IMG/VR virus record: IMGVR_UViG_3300034101_001021
Location: 1 to 63,400 of that record
DNA: 63,400 nt
DNA from: a virus
Direction: 5' to 3' (one strand)
Shown here: positions 58,101 to 63,400 of the stretch, piece by piece
Position numbering within the stretch: position 1 is the stretch's first letter
How the letters are laid out: every line of letters starts with the position of its first letter
Made by a program: the position numbers and the translations under genes
Notes under the pieces: generated by a model
Told to the model about the DNA's origin: nothing
The model's database searches: none
The model's input: only the letters and a program-made list of their open reading frames with translations

Positions 58101-60341
58101 CAAGAAGTAATTGATAACTGGAACAAGGCTTACAAGCACTATGTTCCCTTGAATCGTGAGGAAGCTGACTACGATGTTAAGAACGTTGGTGTCGGCGTAG
58201 GGTCTGGTTTTGCTATCAAGGGGCCGTTTAGCAGGGCGTCAGTAGGTTCTGGACGCAAGGTTGTGGACATCCTGGCCAACGTTGCTATGCAGCGTGAGCG
58301 GGCTATCATCCGGGCAGAAAAGCTCCGTGTGGCTAAAGCTACCTATGCTCTGGCAGTGACTAATCCCAACCCTGGATTCTGGTTGCCATACGATCCTTAC
58401 ATCAAGAAAGACCCGCAGCAGCTTGTCAATGATCTTATCTCAATGGGGATCAACCCGTCTGACGCACAGAACATTGCTGACACGCCGACTCGTAGAGAGG
58501 TTGATAAGGCAACCAACACTGTCAAAGAGATACCGAATGAACGGTTGATCACGGGCGCATTGTCGTTACCTATCCGTATTAACGGGGAAGAGAAGTTCTT
58601 AATCTTTAACTCCAACGATCCTCGGGCAGTGCGGATGGTGGAGTCGTTGAAGAACCTGGACGTTGATCAGCTTAGTAAAGCGCTAAGCATTTCTCAGGCG
58701 TTTACTCAATACTTCGCTAAGATCAACACACAGTACAACCCGATCTTCGGCGGAATCAACTTCCTGCGCGACGTTCAAGGTGCGATGTTACAGCTCAGCA
58801 CTACTCCTATTGCTGGTAAGCAGAAGCAAGTTCTTGCTGGTGTTATGCCTGCGCTCAGAGGTATATATGGGGAAGAGCGAGCGAGACGCAAAGGACAACC
58901 CTCTACAAATCGTCCCTGGGCACAGCTCTGGGAAGAGTTCCAGAAAGAGGGTGCACAGACCGGCTTTAGAGATATGTTTAGCCGTAGTCAAGAGCGGGCA
59001 GAGGCGCTGCAACGAATCCTCGATCCCTCATCTTGGACAAAGAGCAAACTTGGGAAAGTATTTACAGCAGGCGGGACGCTCAAGGTACCAGCAGAGATGG
59101 CCCGTAAAGCAGCCACCCCAGTCTTTGATTGGCTGTCTGACTACAACCAAACGATGGAGAACGCGGTTCGTCTTGCTGCGTATAAGGTAGCGCTTGATCA
59201 GGGAATGACGAAGCAGCAGGCAGCATCGGTCGCCAAGAACCTTACGGTGAACTTTAACCGCAAGGGGCAGATTGGCCGGCAGATGGGCGCCCTGTATGCG
59301 TTCTTCAATGCTTCTGTCCAGGGTACAACCCGGATGTATGAAACTTTGAAAGGTCCGGCTGGGAAAACAATTATTGGGGGAGGACTTATCCTTGGTGCGC
59401 TTCAAGCCATGGCACTTGCGGCGGCAGGATTTGATGAAGATGAACCACCTGAGTTCATAAAAGAGCGGAACATTGTTCTGCCGACTGGCGGATCAAAGTA
59501 CATCACCATTCCAATGCCGTTGGGATACAACGTTATTCCTAACACCAGCCGTATCGTTACAGAGTGGGCGCTTTCTGGGTTTAAAGATACGCCCAAACGG
59601 ATCGGCAGCATCCTCTCGGCGACGCTGGATATGTTCAACCCGCTTGGCAATGCTGGGTGGTCGGCTCAAACGATAACGCCTACCGTCTTAGATCCTGTTA
59701 TTGCTCTTACGGAGAACGTGGATTGGACTGGTAAGCCAATTGCAAAAGAAGACATCTCTGGGCTTGACCCTACGCCTGGGTATACACGGGCTAGAGAGAC
59801 GGCCAGCATCGTTGGAAAAGGCCTGTCCGAGTTCCTGAACTACGCCTCGGGTGGAACAAAGTACACCCCTGGAGGGATTAGCCCAACCCCAGATCAGATC
59901 GACTACCTGATAGGACAGTTCACTGGTGGTGTTGGCCGGGAGGTTATGAAAGTTGAACAGACTCTTCGTAGCCAGGTTACAGGCGAAGATCTGCCGATTT
60001 ACAAAGTGCCCCTAATCGGGCGCTTCGTTGGCGACACCCAAGGTCTTGCTGCCGAACGTAACCGCTTTTACAACAACATCATGCAGCTCAATAAGCATGA
60101 GCGGGAGATCAAAGGTAGGCGCGAGAACCGGGAGAACGTCCAGGAGTATCTGATGGACAATCCTGACGCCAGGCTCTTCTCTTACGCTAATCAAGTCGAG
60201 CGTAACCTTCAAGCCCTACGTAAGCGCCGGGATGCTCTGTTAGAGAGGGATGCCCCGAAGGAGCAGGTCAAGGCGGTTGAGAACCAGATCGCTGTTCAAA
60301 TGAAGCGGTTCAACGACAGGGTGGCAAACGCTCAGAAGTAA
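52140..60341 (+). CDS. Giant polyvalent virion protein with JAMM, HExxH-like and LPD38-type regions
   Basis: 2733 residues. Order: two short repeats (NPQTGEVLFLVNNQW and NPDSGQMAYLVNNEW), hydrophobic spans (about 165-255), Pro-rich linker (about 343-530), coiled coil, QLSLF (888-892, sliding-clamp-type motif), a RadC/JAMM domain with H1025-x-H1027, S1035 and D1038, a later domain with H-E-I-M-H (1658-1662), and a C-terminal helical region (about 2190-2400) of LPD38 type. Such phage polyvalent proteins travel with the DNA and act in the host at once. Possible actions are protein or DNA deconjugation and proteolysis. It ends 10 bases into the converging resolvase gene. Confidence 0.75.
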   Translation: MQRAVNPQTGEVLFLVNNQWTAPLQTARNPDSGQMAYLVNNEWQVLDPFKQEEKGFLESVFGVTPQQFAEAAKPEPFTREVLDVPLKIAEGTVSTTRAITEAFGANNAAAQNIRGVEKYLAELASAQSKQDSQAIAAIMKDAEDKGIGEQLKAALSAFATAPVDFLAQAAGSSVPILLGAVAGVPGLVTTAGLTGAGVVKGTIYDTVKEELKKAGASEKEAEERAMAAQEYGGENLDMILAGTALGAVAGRTGVEKYILGKIAAKQAAQQAAQKGAVRQAVETGVTEAVPEAIQAGQEQLAANIAAQREGLDVPTFRGVAGQAALEAIAGGALGAGIGAAGEAGPAAPPVPPTATPPAAAAPTPAAPPTAAAPPTVVTPVTPTGAPPGTTPSPVVPIPPGPDLLGGYADAGNNIEVRIAPTPDGRFQVIYVDGNSGQSSDAGIFDDFDGANATAAMLVGVNPATFAPPAAPTPPAAPTPPTTPVSTTPTPPTIPVGTTPTPPTGVPPTTGLTPPSIPTGTTTTAAAAPKRPAKEIQVDINKARQDLRKAETAFKNNQVGQEAVDFAAARLSTLEAEKTTLKAPEVPAEVMAPEVEAVPELPAKGPKTAFEEKMFGKEPILSEEELVARKDISEKQRALNAQYNRIKGTKGFSNLADFLSGRAAQPAKVEGADRPLPDGMLVLDEDLKRIDFGLGKGATLKRNNLVSKTGRGRPLQQLIEDEQLNDFLPDDLKIFVRAEDVYDPNEFAKVRNAVDYIIERFENNDFLTEDDKMALRLIDEDIQKLSQEMTLEQVNARLAEIAAEERAGEVEAIAPPVSEEGVRGAAPTTVRESSPEERRQADLERDLFRLTPPAVPERTTPPGAQRDLFGAAGYTPENVTKRKKENAQQLSLFDQSPLPPNEDNKAGADARREAVSTVDALQSTDTPLALAMSTDYARRQRVSLVGQTLTGYDDLAVLSQVYRHPRFETFRMFFVNDKGEVVSQLGVSSRLPASAVAIVGDDSVAYMKKVQDAAVKGGATGVWMLHNHPSGNVEVSQADKNLTKAFTENFDKLAYKGHIVIDTNKYSLITPEGDVKTLSKDMGQKDLVKVAPFTASEIFNPIEMAQRVDQNPSSMVVVAINNSAKVTGITTISNDFFEGKTRDQARRALYKLSIANIGGRLAVASRDAKALDKVAPMVEDGILIQPDGSYKRFSSMYTFRTKFLFPDERPGVVTPDTSKLFDFLRVPKVPRTDGPGVYRWSDARKLMEQQVTIKVQEPQEDLFGDDAKTLNQINEELPKAKKKLPPGRSPELAAMAEQLQAGLLTKEEYDAAVNKYRPIPVYTEPLVPATDEQVVNALSSDKKPKANVSIPDGTKVGLRLDIPAWNNHKTFVVSIHEGRPKPTSAKPGLAIGYRSVAMVKNVTFALSNQAKALEIAAGQAKDALQTMEGEYVNVSPAEAYQMAQQAIKDPRYVQLGFDPTRHAYFFDRATTLPVVKADAVLQIGNMILARGVEYGSKQNFLYNIDATAPVTEVEVDAGRITSRDEQIAEYTRLRAKRSQLVKEYVAQGPSIELQRNIALTDELAKQLKEDIDASAEPSRSPENFLRRALDAYEKGDLSPEVLATIRDAYVKTPWTLNGLRLSVRKPKEDKSSGNFQPFARVVTLWNGTSGIEDPSTVRHEIMHSLEQMMTADQRKVVIDSWQDALKAAVKKSTDAQSLLFFENVLKFLDTPSDSSFAATVQSMPSYDFYQYLSPSEYWAVNAEKLFAAKLGTQWERFKSAVRKLVESMKKVFGFDNRLGVHKVFDRLMKDQPERMGYPMLVDFVTSTGARAMVPQNVSKNIFGQPMPKASWGSPDDSKIDDILYVLQDKNIDTKRVVQKITAQRKSLIDSWNPYLQEELYHGRTAKQTEDFLKDELEPLMKALRDRNLTMDQVEEYLQNRHAEERNIQNAKRDPTMPDGGSGILTADAQAYLAALTPKQKKDFDDIAKMVDDIVRGTQDLIVSSGQEKQEVIDNWNKAYKHYVPLNREEADYDVKNVGVGVGSGFAIKGPFSRASVGSGRKVVDILANVAMQRERAIIRAEKLRVAKATYALAVTNPNPGFWLPYDPYIKKDPQQLVNDLISMGINPSDAQNIADTPTRREVDKATNTVKEIPNERLITGALSLPIRINGEEKFLIFNSNDPRAVRMVESLKNLDVDQLSKALSISQAFTQYFAKINTQYNPIFGGINFLRDVQGAMLQLSTTPIAGKQKQVLAGVMPALRGIYGEERARRKGQPSTNRPWAQLWEEFQKEGAQTGFRDMFSRSQERAEALQRILDPSSWTKSKLGKVFTAGGTLKVPAEMARKAATPVFDWLSDYNQTMENAVRLAAYKVALDQGMTKQQAASVAKNLTVNFNRKGQIGRQMGALYAFFNASVQGTTRMYETLKGPAGKTIIGGGLILGALQAMALAAAGFDEDEPPEFIKERNIVLPTGGSKYITIPMPLGYNVIPNTSRIVTEWALSGFKDTPKRIGSILSATLDMFNPLGNAGWSAQTITPTVLDPVIALTENVDWTGKPIAKEDISGLDPTPGYTRARETASIVGKGLSEFLNYASGGTKYTPGGISPTPDQIDYLIGQFTGGVGREVMKVEQTLRSQVTGEDLPIYKVPLIGRFVGDTQGLAAERNRFYNNIMQLNKHEREIKGRRENRENVQEYLMDNPDARLFSYANQVERNLQALRKRRDALLERDAPKEQVKAVENQIAVQMKRFNDRVANAQK

Positions 60342-60781
60342 GCTCTCCGTAGCCACTCAGCTAGGAGAAGGGCCTCTGCCCTGCCGTTATCCTTCACTCT
60401 CTCAAGAGGAGAGTCTGGCCATAACTCTCGGGCCAAGACCAGGCTGTCCTTCTTGTCTGCCGTCAGTCCCATGTCCTTCTTCCAGACCCTGGGTGGAACA
60501 AGTTCAAACTGAGAGAACCGCGTTGCGATTGCAAGAGCAGCGCCATAGGCCATCCCAAACTTGAAGGAGCTTGATACACCCTGCTTCGGCATAGCATGTA
60601 CGGCCTCCACCACCACCATCACATCGTCTAATTGCCTGGCCTGCATGATGTCTCGGGACACTTGGTTGGTGTCTATCCAGCGGTCGTTATGCTTCATATC
60701 CCCGCAGGCAACGAAGTCCCCATGGTGATTTACAAGGCCCCATGCACCGGTGAATCCAGGGTCAATTCCAAGGTAGACCAT
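60332..60781 (-). CDS. RuvC-like Holliday junction resolvase
   Basis: 149 residues. RNase H-fold acids: G-I-D-P-G-F-T-G (D near 7), V-V-V-E-A-V-H-A (E near 59) and D-N-G-R-A-E-A-L-L-L-A-E near the C-terminus. Resolves branched DNA before packaging. It is the sole minus-strand gene in the right half, with AAGGAAAAATT before its ATG and an operator palindrome 26 bases upstream. Confidence 0.85.
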   Translation of the reverse strand: MVYLGIDPGFTGAWGLVNHHGDFVACGDMKHNDRWIDTNQVSRDIMQARQLDDVMVVVEAVHAMPKQGVSSSFKFGMAYGAALAIATRFSQFELVPPRVWKKDMGLTADKKDSLVLARELWPDSPLERVKDNGRAEALLLAEWLRRAYF

Positions 60782-60806
60782 AATTTTTCCTTATAAATCA
60801 ATATGT

Positions 60807-60833
60807 TGTACTGTAACATAATGTTACAGTACA
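60807..60833. promoter_or_regulatory. Longest operator palindrome, 13-bp arms
   Basis: TGTACTGTAACAT, one base, ATGTTACAGTACA: perfect 13-bp arms (27 bases in all). It lies between the leftward resolvase gene and the rightward recombination operon, 29 bases before the -35 box of the latter. It can affect both directions. Confidence 0.8.
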
Positions 60834-60861
60834 GACGGACAGAAATATTTTTGGAACTTAG

Positions 60862-60890
60862 TTGCTATATGCACGATCAGAAGCTAGTAT
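60862..60890 (+). promoter_or_regulatory. Promoter of the recombination and early operon
   Basis: TTGCTA (60862-60867), 17-base spacer, TAGTAT (60885-60890), 31 bases before the nuclease ATG, with AGGAGAG as ribosome site. It probably drives 60922 through the join to about 4673. Confidence 0.7.
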
Positions 60891-60921
60891 ATTGCATAGG
60901 AACAATATAACAGGAGAGAAC

Positions 60922-61821
60922 ATGAAGCTAACGAACAAACACAACATACCAGAGACGTTCCTCAATGTCTTGAAGCGCCCGACTTATTCAAAAGGTAAAG
61001 CCCATCTCTCGGCTACGCAGCTACTCAATAGCCCGAAGATTGTGGCTCTGACCAAGAAGTTTGAGGACGAGCTAGAGACGGATGTTGCTGACATGGTATG
61101 GAGTATCTTTGGTACAGCCGTTCATGGCGTACTGGAGCATGGCAAGGCAGACAACCATATCGTCGAGGAGCGGCTACACGCTACCTTGGAGGGCTGGCGT
61201 ATCTCTGGGGCCGTAGACTTACAGATCTTAGATGAGATGGGTGGGATCGCCATACGGGACTACAAAACCACCTCGGCATGGGCGGTGATGAACGAGAAGA
61301 TAGACTGGGAGAATCAGTTAAACATCTACGCTTGGTTGGTCGAGACTGCCAAGCATGACCATCATGTGAGCAACCTAGGCATCGTGGCCATTATCCGGGA
61401 CTGGTCGCGGCGGGAGGCAACAAGGAACCCAGACTACCCCCAGGCGCCCATCAAAGAGATTCCTATCAAGCTATGGCCCTATCAGGATCGAGAGGAGTAC
61501 ATAGCCAGGCGGTTGTCCCTGCACTCAGCCTGTGAGTTTGCTATGGAGACGGATGAGGATCTGCCCCCATGCACCCCTGATGAGATGTGGGAGCGGCCTA
61601 CAACCTACGCTATCAAGAAGAAGGGTGGCGTCCGGGCTATCAAGGTATATGAAGTCAAGGAGGAAGCGGAAGCTGCGCTTGATCCCAAGACGCAAGAGTT
61701 GGAGGTCCGTCCGGGCAGTCGGACCCGTTGTGAATCATTCTGCCCAGTCAACACGTACTGCCAGCAATGGCGGGACTATCAGGAGAGCATCAATGGAAAC
61801 AAGACAGGAACTGCTGCTTAA
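60922..61821 (+). CDS. PD-(D/E)XK exonuclease (RecB/Cas4-like)
   Basis: 299 residues from the ATG at 60922; the longer frame starts in the promoter. Core motifs: I-F-G-T-A-V-H-G-V-L-E-H, G-A-V-D (D near 98) and I-R-D-Y-K-T-T (D113 and K115). A C-terminal cysteine set C-E-S-F-C-P-V-N-T-Y-C (C270, C274 and C280) may bind iron-sulfur, as in Cas4/AddB. It should make single-stranded DNA for the ERF protein. Confidence 0.8.
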   Translation: MKLTNKHNIPETFLNVLKRPTYSKGKAHLSATQLLNSPKIVALTKKFEDELETDVADMVWSIFGTAVHGVLEHGKADNHIVEERLHATLEGWRISGAVDLQILDEMGGIAIRDYKTTSAWAVMNEKIDWENQLNIYAWLVETAKHDHHVSNLGIVAIIRDWSRREATRNPDYPQAPIKEIPIKLWPYQDREEYIARRLSLHSACEFAMETDEDLPPCTPDEMWERPTTYAIKKKGGVRAIKVYEVKEEAEAALDPKTQELEVRPGSRTRCESFCPVNTYCQQWRDYQESINGNKTGTAA

Positions 61822-61945
61822 GTTCATGTTGGCCTTGGCGTCTAACGCTGAGGTCATGGATTGGCTAGGCGATCCAGAGTTCACAAAAGATCTAGCGAAC
61901 TGCGCTGCGGCGTTGGTTGATGAATACTACAAAAGGATTTCTTGA
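61793..61945 (+). CDS. Small helical protein
   Basis: 50 residues from the ATG at 61793 (AGGAGAG before it), overlapping the nuclease gene by 29 bases and the ERF gene by 1. Helical, acidic, no motif. Located in the recombination cassette. Confidence 0.55.
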   Translation: METRQELLLKFMLALASNAEVMDWLGDPEFTKDLANCAAALVDEYYKRIS

Positions 61946-62658
61946 TGACTGTCTACGCAAAACTACAACAAGCCCGCATCAAATTGCAGGGTCGCAAACT
62001 TACCAAGTCAGGGAAGAACAAGTTTGCAGGGTACGAATACTTTGAACTGGGAGACTTCCTTCCTGCCATCCAGGAGATCTGTAACGAAGTGGGGCTTTGT
62101 GGGGTGGTGACTTACACCGGGACAAACGCCTTCCTGAACATCTATGACACGACCAACAGCGAGTGCGTAGTCTTTAGTTCCCCCATGTCTTCGGCTGAAC
62201 TGAAGGGCTGTCATGCCGTCCAGAACCTGGGGGCCGTACAGACTTACCTCCGTCGGTATCTTTGGACGAACGCCTTTGAGATCGTCGAGCATGACGCCCT
62301 GGATGCCACGACAGGGGTGGAAGTTAAACCTACTCCCAAGCCAACACCTAAGCCTGAGCCAAAGGTCGAGCCCAAGGCAGAAGTCAAAGAGGCGCCCAAG
62401 AAGATCGTAGGCAGGGAGGGTGCCTGGCAGATCATTGCACCGGCTGAACCAGAGGGAGATCCTGATGAGTGGCTGGAGTTGGTTAAGAGAGCCTCTCATA
62501 TCGCCTTAGAAGCGGCTGGTTCGCAAGATGATGTCATGTCTATCTACCGCAATAACAAGACGCTCTTTGAGGTTGTGAAGAACGTTGACGCGGTGTTCCA
62601 CAAAGATTTGATGGCAGTCTTTACCAATGCTAAGAACAAGTTTCAGGAGGCAGCATGA
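61945..62658 (+). CDS. ERF-family single-strand annealing protein
   Basis: 237 residues from ATG at 61945 (a TTG three bases earlier is also possible). N-terminal ERF domain: Y-A-K-L-Q-Q-A-R-I-K-L, G-Y-E-Y-F-E-L-G-D-F, then G-C-H-A-V-Q-N-L-G-A-V-Q-T-Y-L-R-R-Y-L. A P-K-P repeat linker and a C-terminal helical part follow. Anneals complementary strands in phage recombination. Confidence 0.85.
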   Translation: MTVYAKLQQARIKLQGRKLTKSGKNKFAGYEYFELGDFLPAIQEICNEVGLCGVVTYTGTNAFLNIYDTTNSECVVFSSPMSSAELKGCHAVQNLGAVQTYLRRYLWTNAFEIVEHDALDATTGVEVKPTPKPTPKPEPKVEPKAEVKEAPKKIVGREGAWQIIAPAEPEGDPDEWLELVKRASHIALEAAGSQDDVMSIYRNNKTLFEVVKNVDAVFHKDLMAVFTNAKNKFQEAA

Positions 62659-62963
62659 CTTATCAGAACAAACCCAATACCGGCAAACTGTTTGTCAACG
62701 AATACAAAGAGAAAGACAGCCACCCAGATAGGAAGGGAAGTCTGTATCTGGACCGGGAGTTTCTTGCCAAGATGCTTGAGCAGTCAGATGAGCTTGTCGT
62801 CGTAGAAATAACTGCGTGGGAAAACGTCAGTGCTACTGGCAAGGAATACCTTGGTCTCAAAGTCCAGGCCCCCAGGGTTGTTAAAGAAAAGCCCGAGGCT
62901 AAGCCAGAGCCAAAGCCAGAGCCAAAGCCCCAAGAACCAGTAGACGATGACTTTCCGTTCTAG
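62655..62963 (+). CDS. Small protein with SSB-like acidic tail
   Basis: 102 residues. N-terminal part has beta strands (GKLFVNEY, SLYLDREF, ELVVVEITAWENV) that could form an OB-like fold. The linker repeats P-E-P-K and the end is D-D-D-F-P-F, close to the tip of bacterial SSB by which partners are recruited. It probably binds single-stranded DNA with the ERF protein and nuclease. Confidence 0.65.
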   Translation: MTYQNKPNTGKLFVNEYKEKDSHPDRKGSLYLDREFLAKMLEQSDELVVVEITAWENVSATGKEYLGLKVQAPRVVKEKPEAKPEPKPEPKPQEPVDDDFPF

Positions 62964-62965
62964 CC

Positions 62966-63382
62966 ATGGACGTACTTAAATTTGAGGGAGTAAAGATCGC
63001 CTTGAAGCAGGACAAGAATGGTTATGTCCTGACTCTTGGCGTCCACCCCGACGATGTTCCAGAGAACCTGCTGCGGGATTACATAGGGGCTAGGTATCAA
63101 GTGGTCATGGTTCGTCTGAACCTAGTTGAAGAACCCATGGATCGGCAGCAAGAGTTTGAAGGTGACAAGGCTGTCCGTATTGCCGGGATGCTATGCCGGA
63201 ACCCTAAGTTCTGGGAATACCTGGAAGAGAAGAACGAGATCATGGAAGCCACCGAAGAAGAGGCTACAGAGTTTTTGCGTATGCACCTGGAGGTTCAGTC
63301 CCGGTCGGATCTCAAAACTAATGACGCGGCGAGGATAAAGCTCGACATCATCTACAAGGACTTTCAAGCATGGGAAAGTTAG
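62966..63382 (+). CDS. Hypothetical protein crossing the genome join
   Basis: 138 residues, full-length here; its last 42 codons recur at 1-127. Mixed alpha/beta N-terminus (FEGVKIALKQDKNGYVLTLG) and helical C-terminus. Follows the SSB-like gene by two bases in the recombination cassette. Similar small proteins flank recombination genes in other phages, but no activity is known to me. Confidence 0.7.
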   Translation: MDVLKFEGVKIALKQDKNGYVLTLGVHPDDVPENLLRDYIGARYQVVMVRLNLVEEPMDRQQEFEGDKAVRIAGMLCRNPKFWEYLEEKNEIMEATEEEATEFLRMHLEVQSRSDLKTNDAARIKLDIIYKDFQAWES

Positions 63383-63400
63383 TTTCGTACTCGGTCTTCA
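63256..63400. repeat. Terminal direct repeat, right copy
   Basis: Copy of bases 1-145 with three mismatches at its left edge (63256, 63268 and 63274). It contains the end of the hypothetical gene and the start of the ribbon-helix-helix-like gene. Confidence 0.95.
63370..63400 (+). CDS. 5' start of ribbon-helix-helix-like gene (cut by window end)
   Basis: ATG at 63370 is the same gene as 115-396; only the first ten codons are in the window at this end. It confirms that the genome is circular or terminally redundant. Confidence 0.85.
   Translation, partial: MGKLVSYSVF

Noticed and set aside
60784-60806. Promoter TATAAG for the resolvase gene
   Set aside because: The box overlaps the ribosome site (AAGGA) and would leave no leader; the true leftward promoter could not be placed.

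Overview
The window is a nearly complete tailed-phage genome of about 63.3 kb. The first 145 bases recur at the end (63256-63400), so the molecule is circular, circularly permuted or terminally redundant, and one gene runs across the join. A terminase, a P22-type portal, a gpT-like capsid protein, a nozzle protein, ejection proteins and a very large internal protein, without tail tube, tape measure or sheath, point to a podovirus-like virion. No integrase, rRNA, tRNA, CRISPR array or insertion sequence was seen. The host cannot be named. A Rap1a/Tai-type periplasmic protein and a GTA-type holin favour a Gram-negative proteobacterium.

Layout on the circle: (1) 60922 through the join to 10291, rightward: recombination (PD-(D/E)XK nuclease, ERF annealing protein, a small protein with an SSB-like acidic tail), small regulators and hypothetical genes, a Rap1a-like secreted protein, DUF3310, a YbcO-like nuclease, a 724-base structured non-coding stretch (4674-5397), a PAPS-reductase/ParB pair resembling IbrA/IbrB, a RadD-like helicase and a TOPRIM protein. 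(2) 14295 down to 10230, leftward: thirteen or fourteen small genes, several encoding membrane micropeptides, ending in a sigma-70 region-4-like protein. (3) 14487 to 60341, rightward: TerS, a LexA-type DNA-binding domain, TerL, portal, a GroES-like protein, scaffold, capsid, a GIY-YIG endonuclease, a cluster of very basic small proteins, adaptors, fibres (including three 462-residue paralogues with seven repeats each), glycan-type enzymes, lysis genes, nozzle, ejection proteins and a 2733-residue polyvalent protein. (4) A RuvC-like resolvase on the minus strand at 60332-60781. No DNA polymerase gene is recognisable, so replication probably relies on host polymerase.

The strongest unexplained signals are non-coding. 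A family of inverted repeats (TGTAAC, 3-5 bases, GTTACA) sits before the PAPS-reductase, LexA-like and recombination genes, and one copy lies inside a virion gene. A 101-nt element before DUF3310 can fold into a three-way junction with a loop-tail pseudoknot. The 724-base gap holds several perfect 9-10 bp stems and two terminators. Among proteins, the three propeller-like fibres, the polyvalent protein (JAMM, QLSLF and HEIMH motifs), the IbrAB-like pair and the Rap1a-like protein deserve attention. All family assignments are by eye from motifs; no database search was run.
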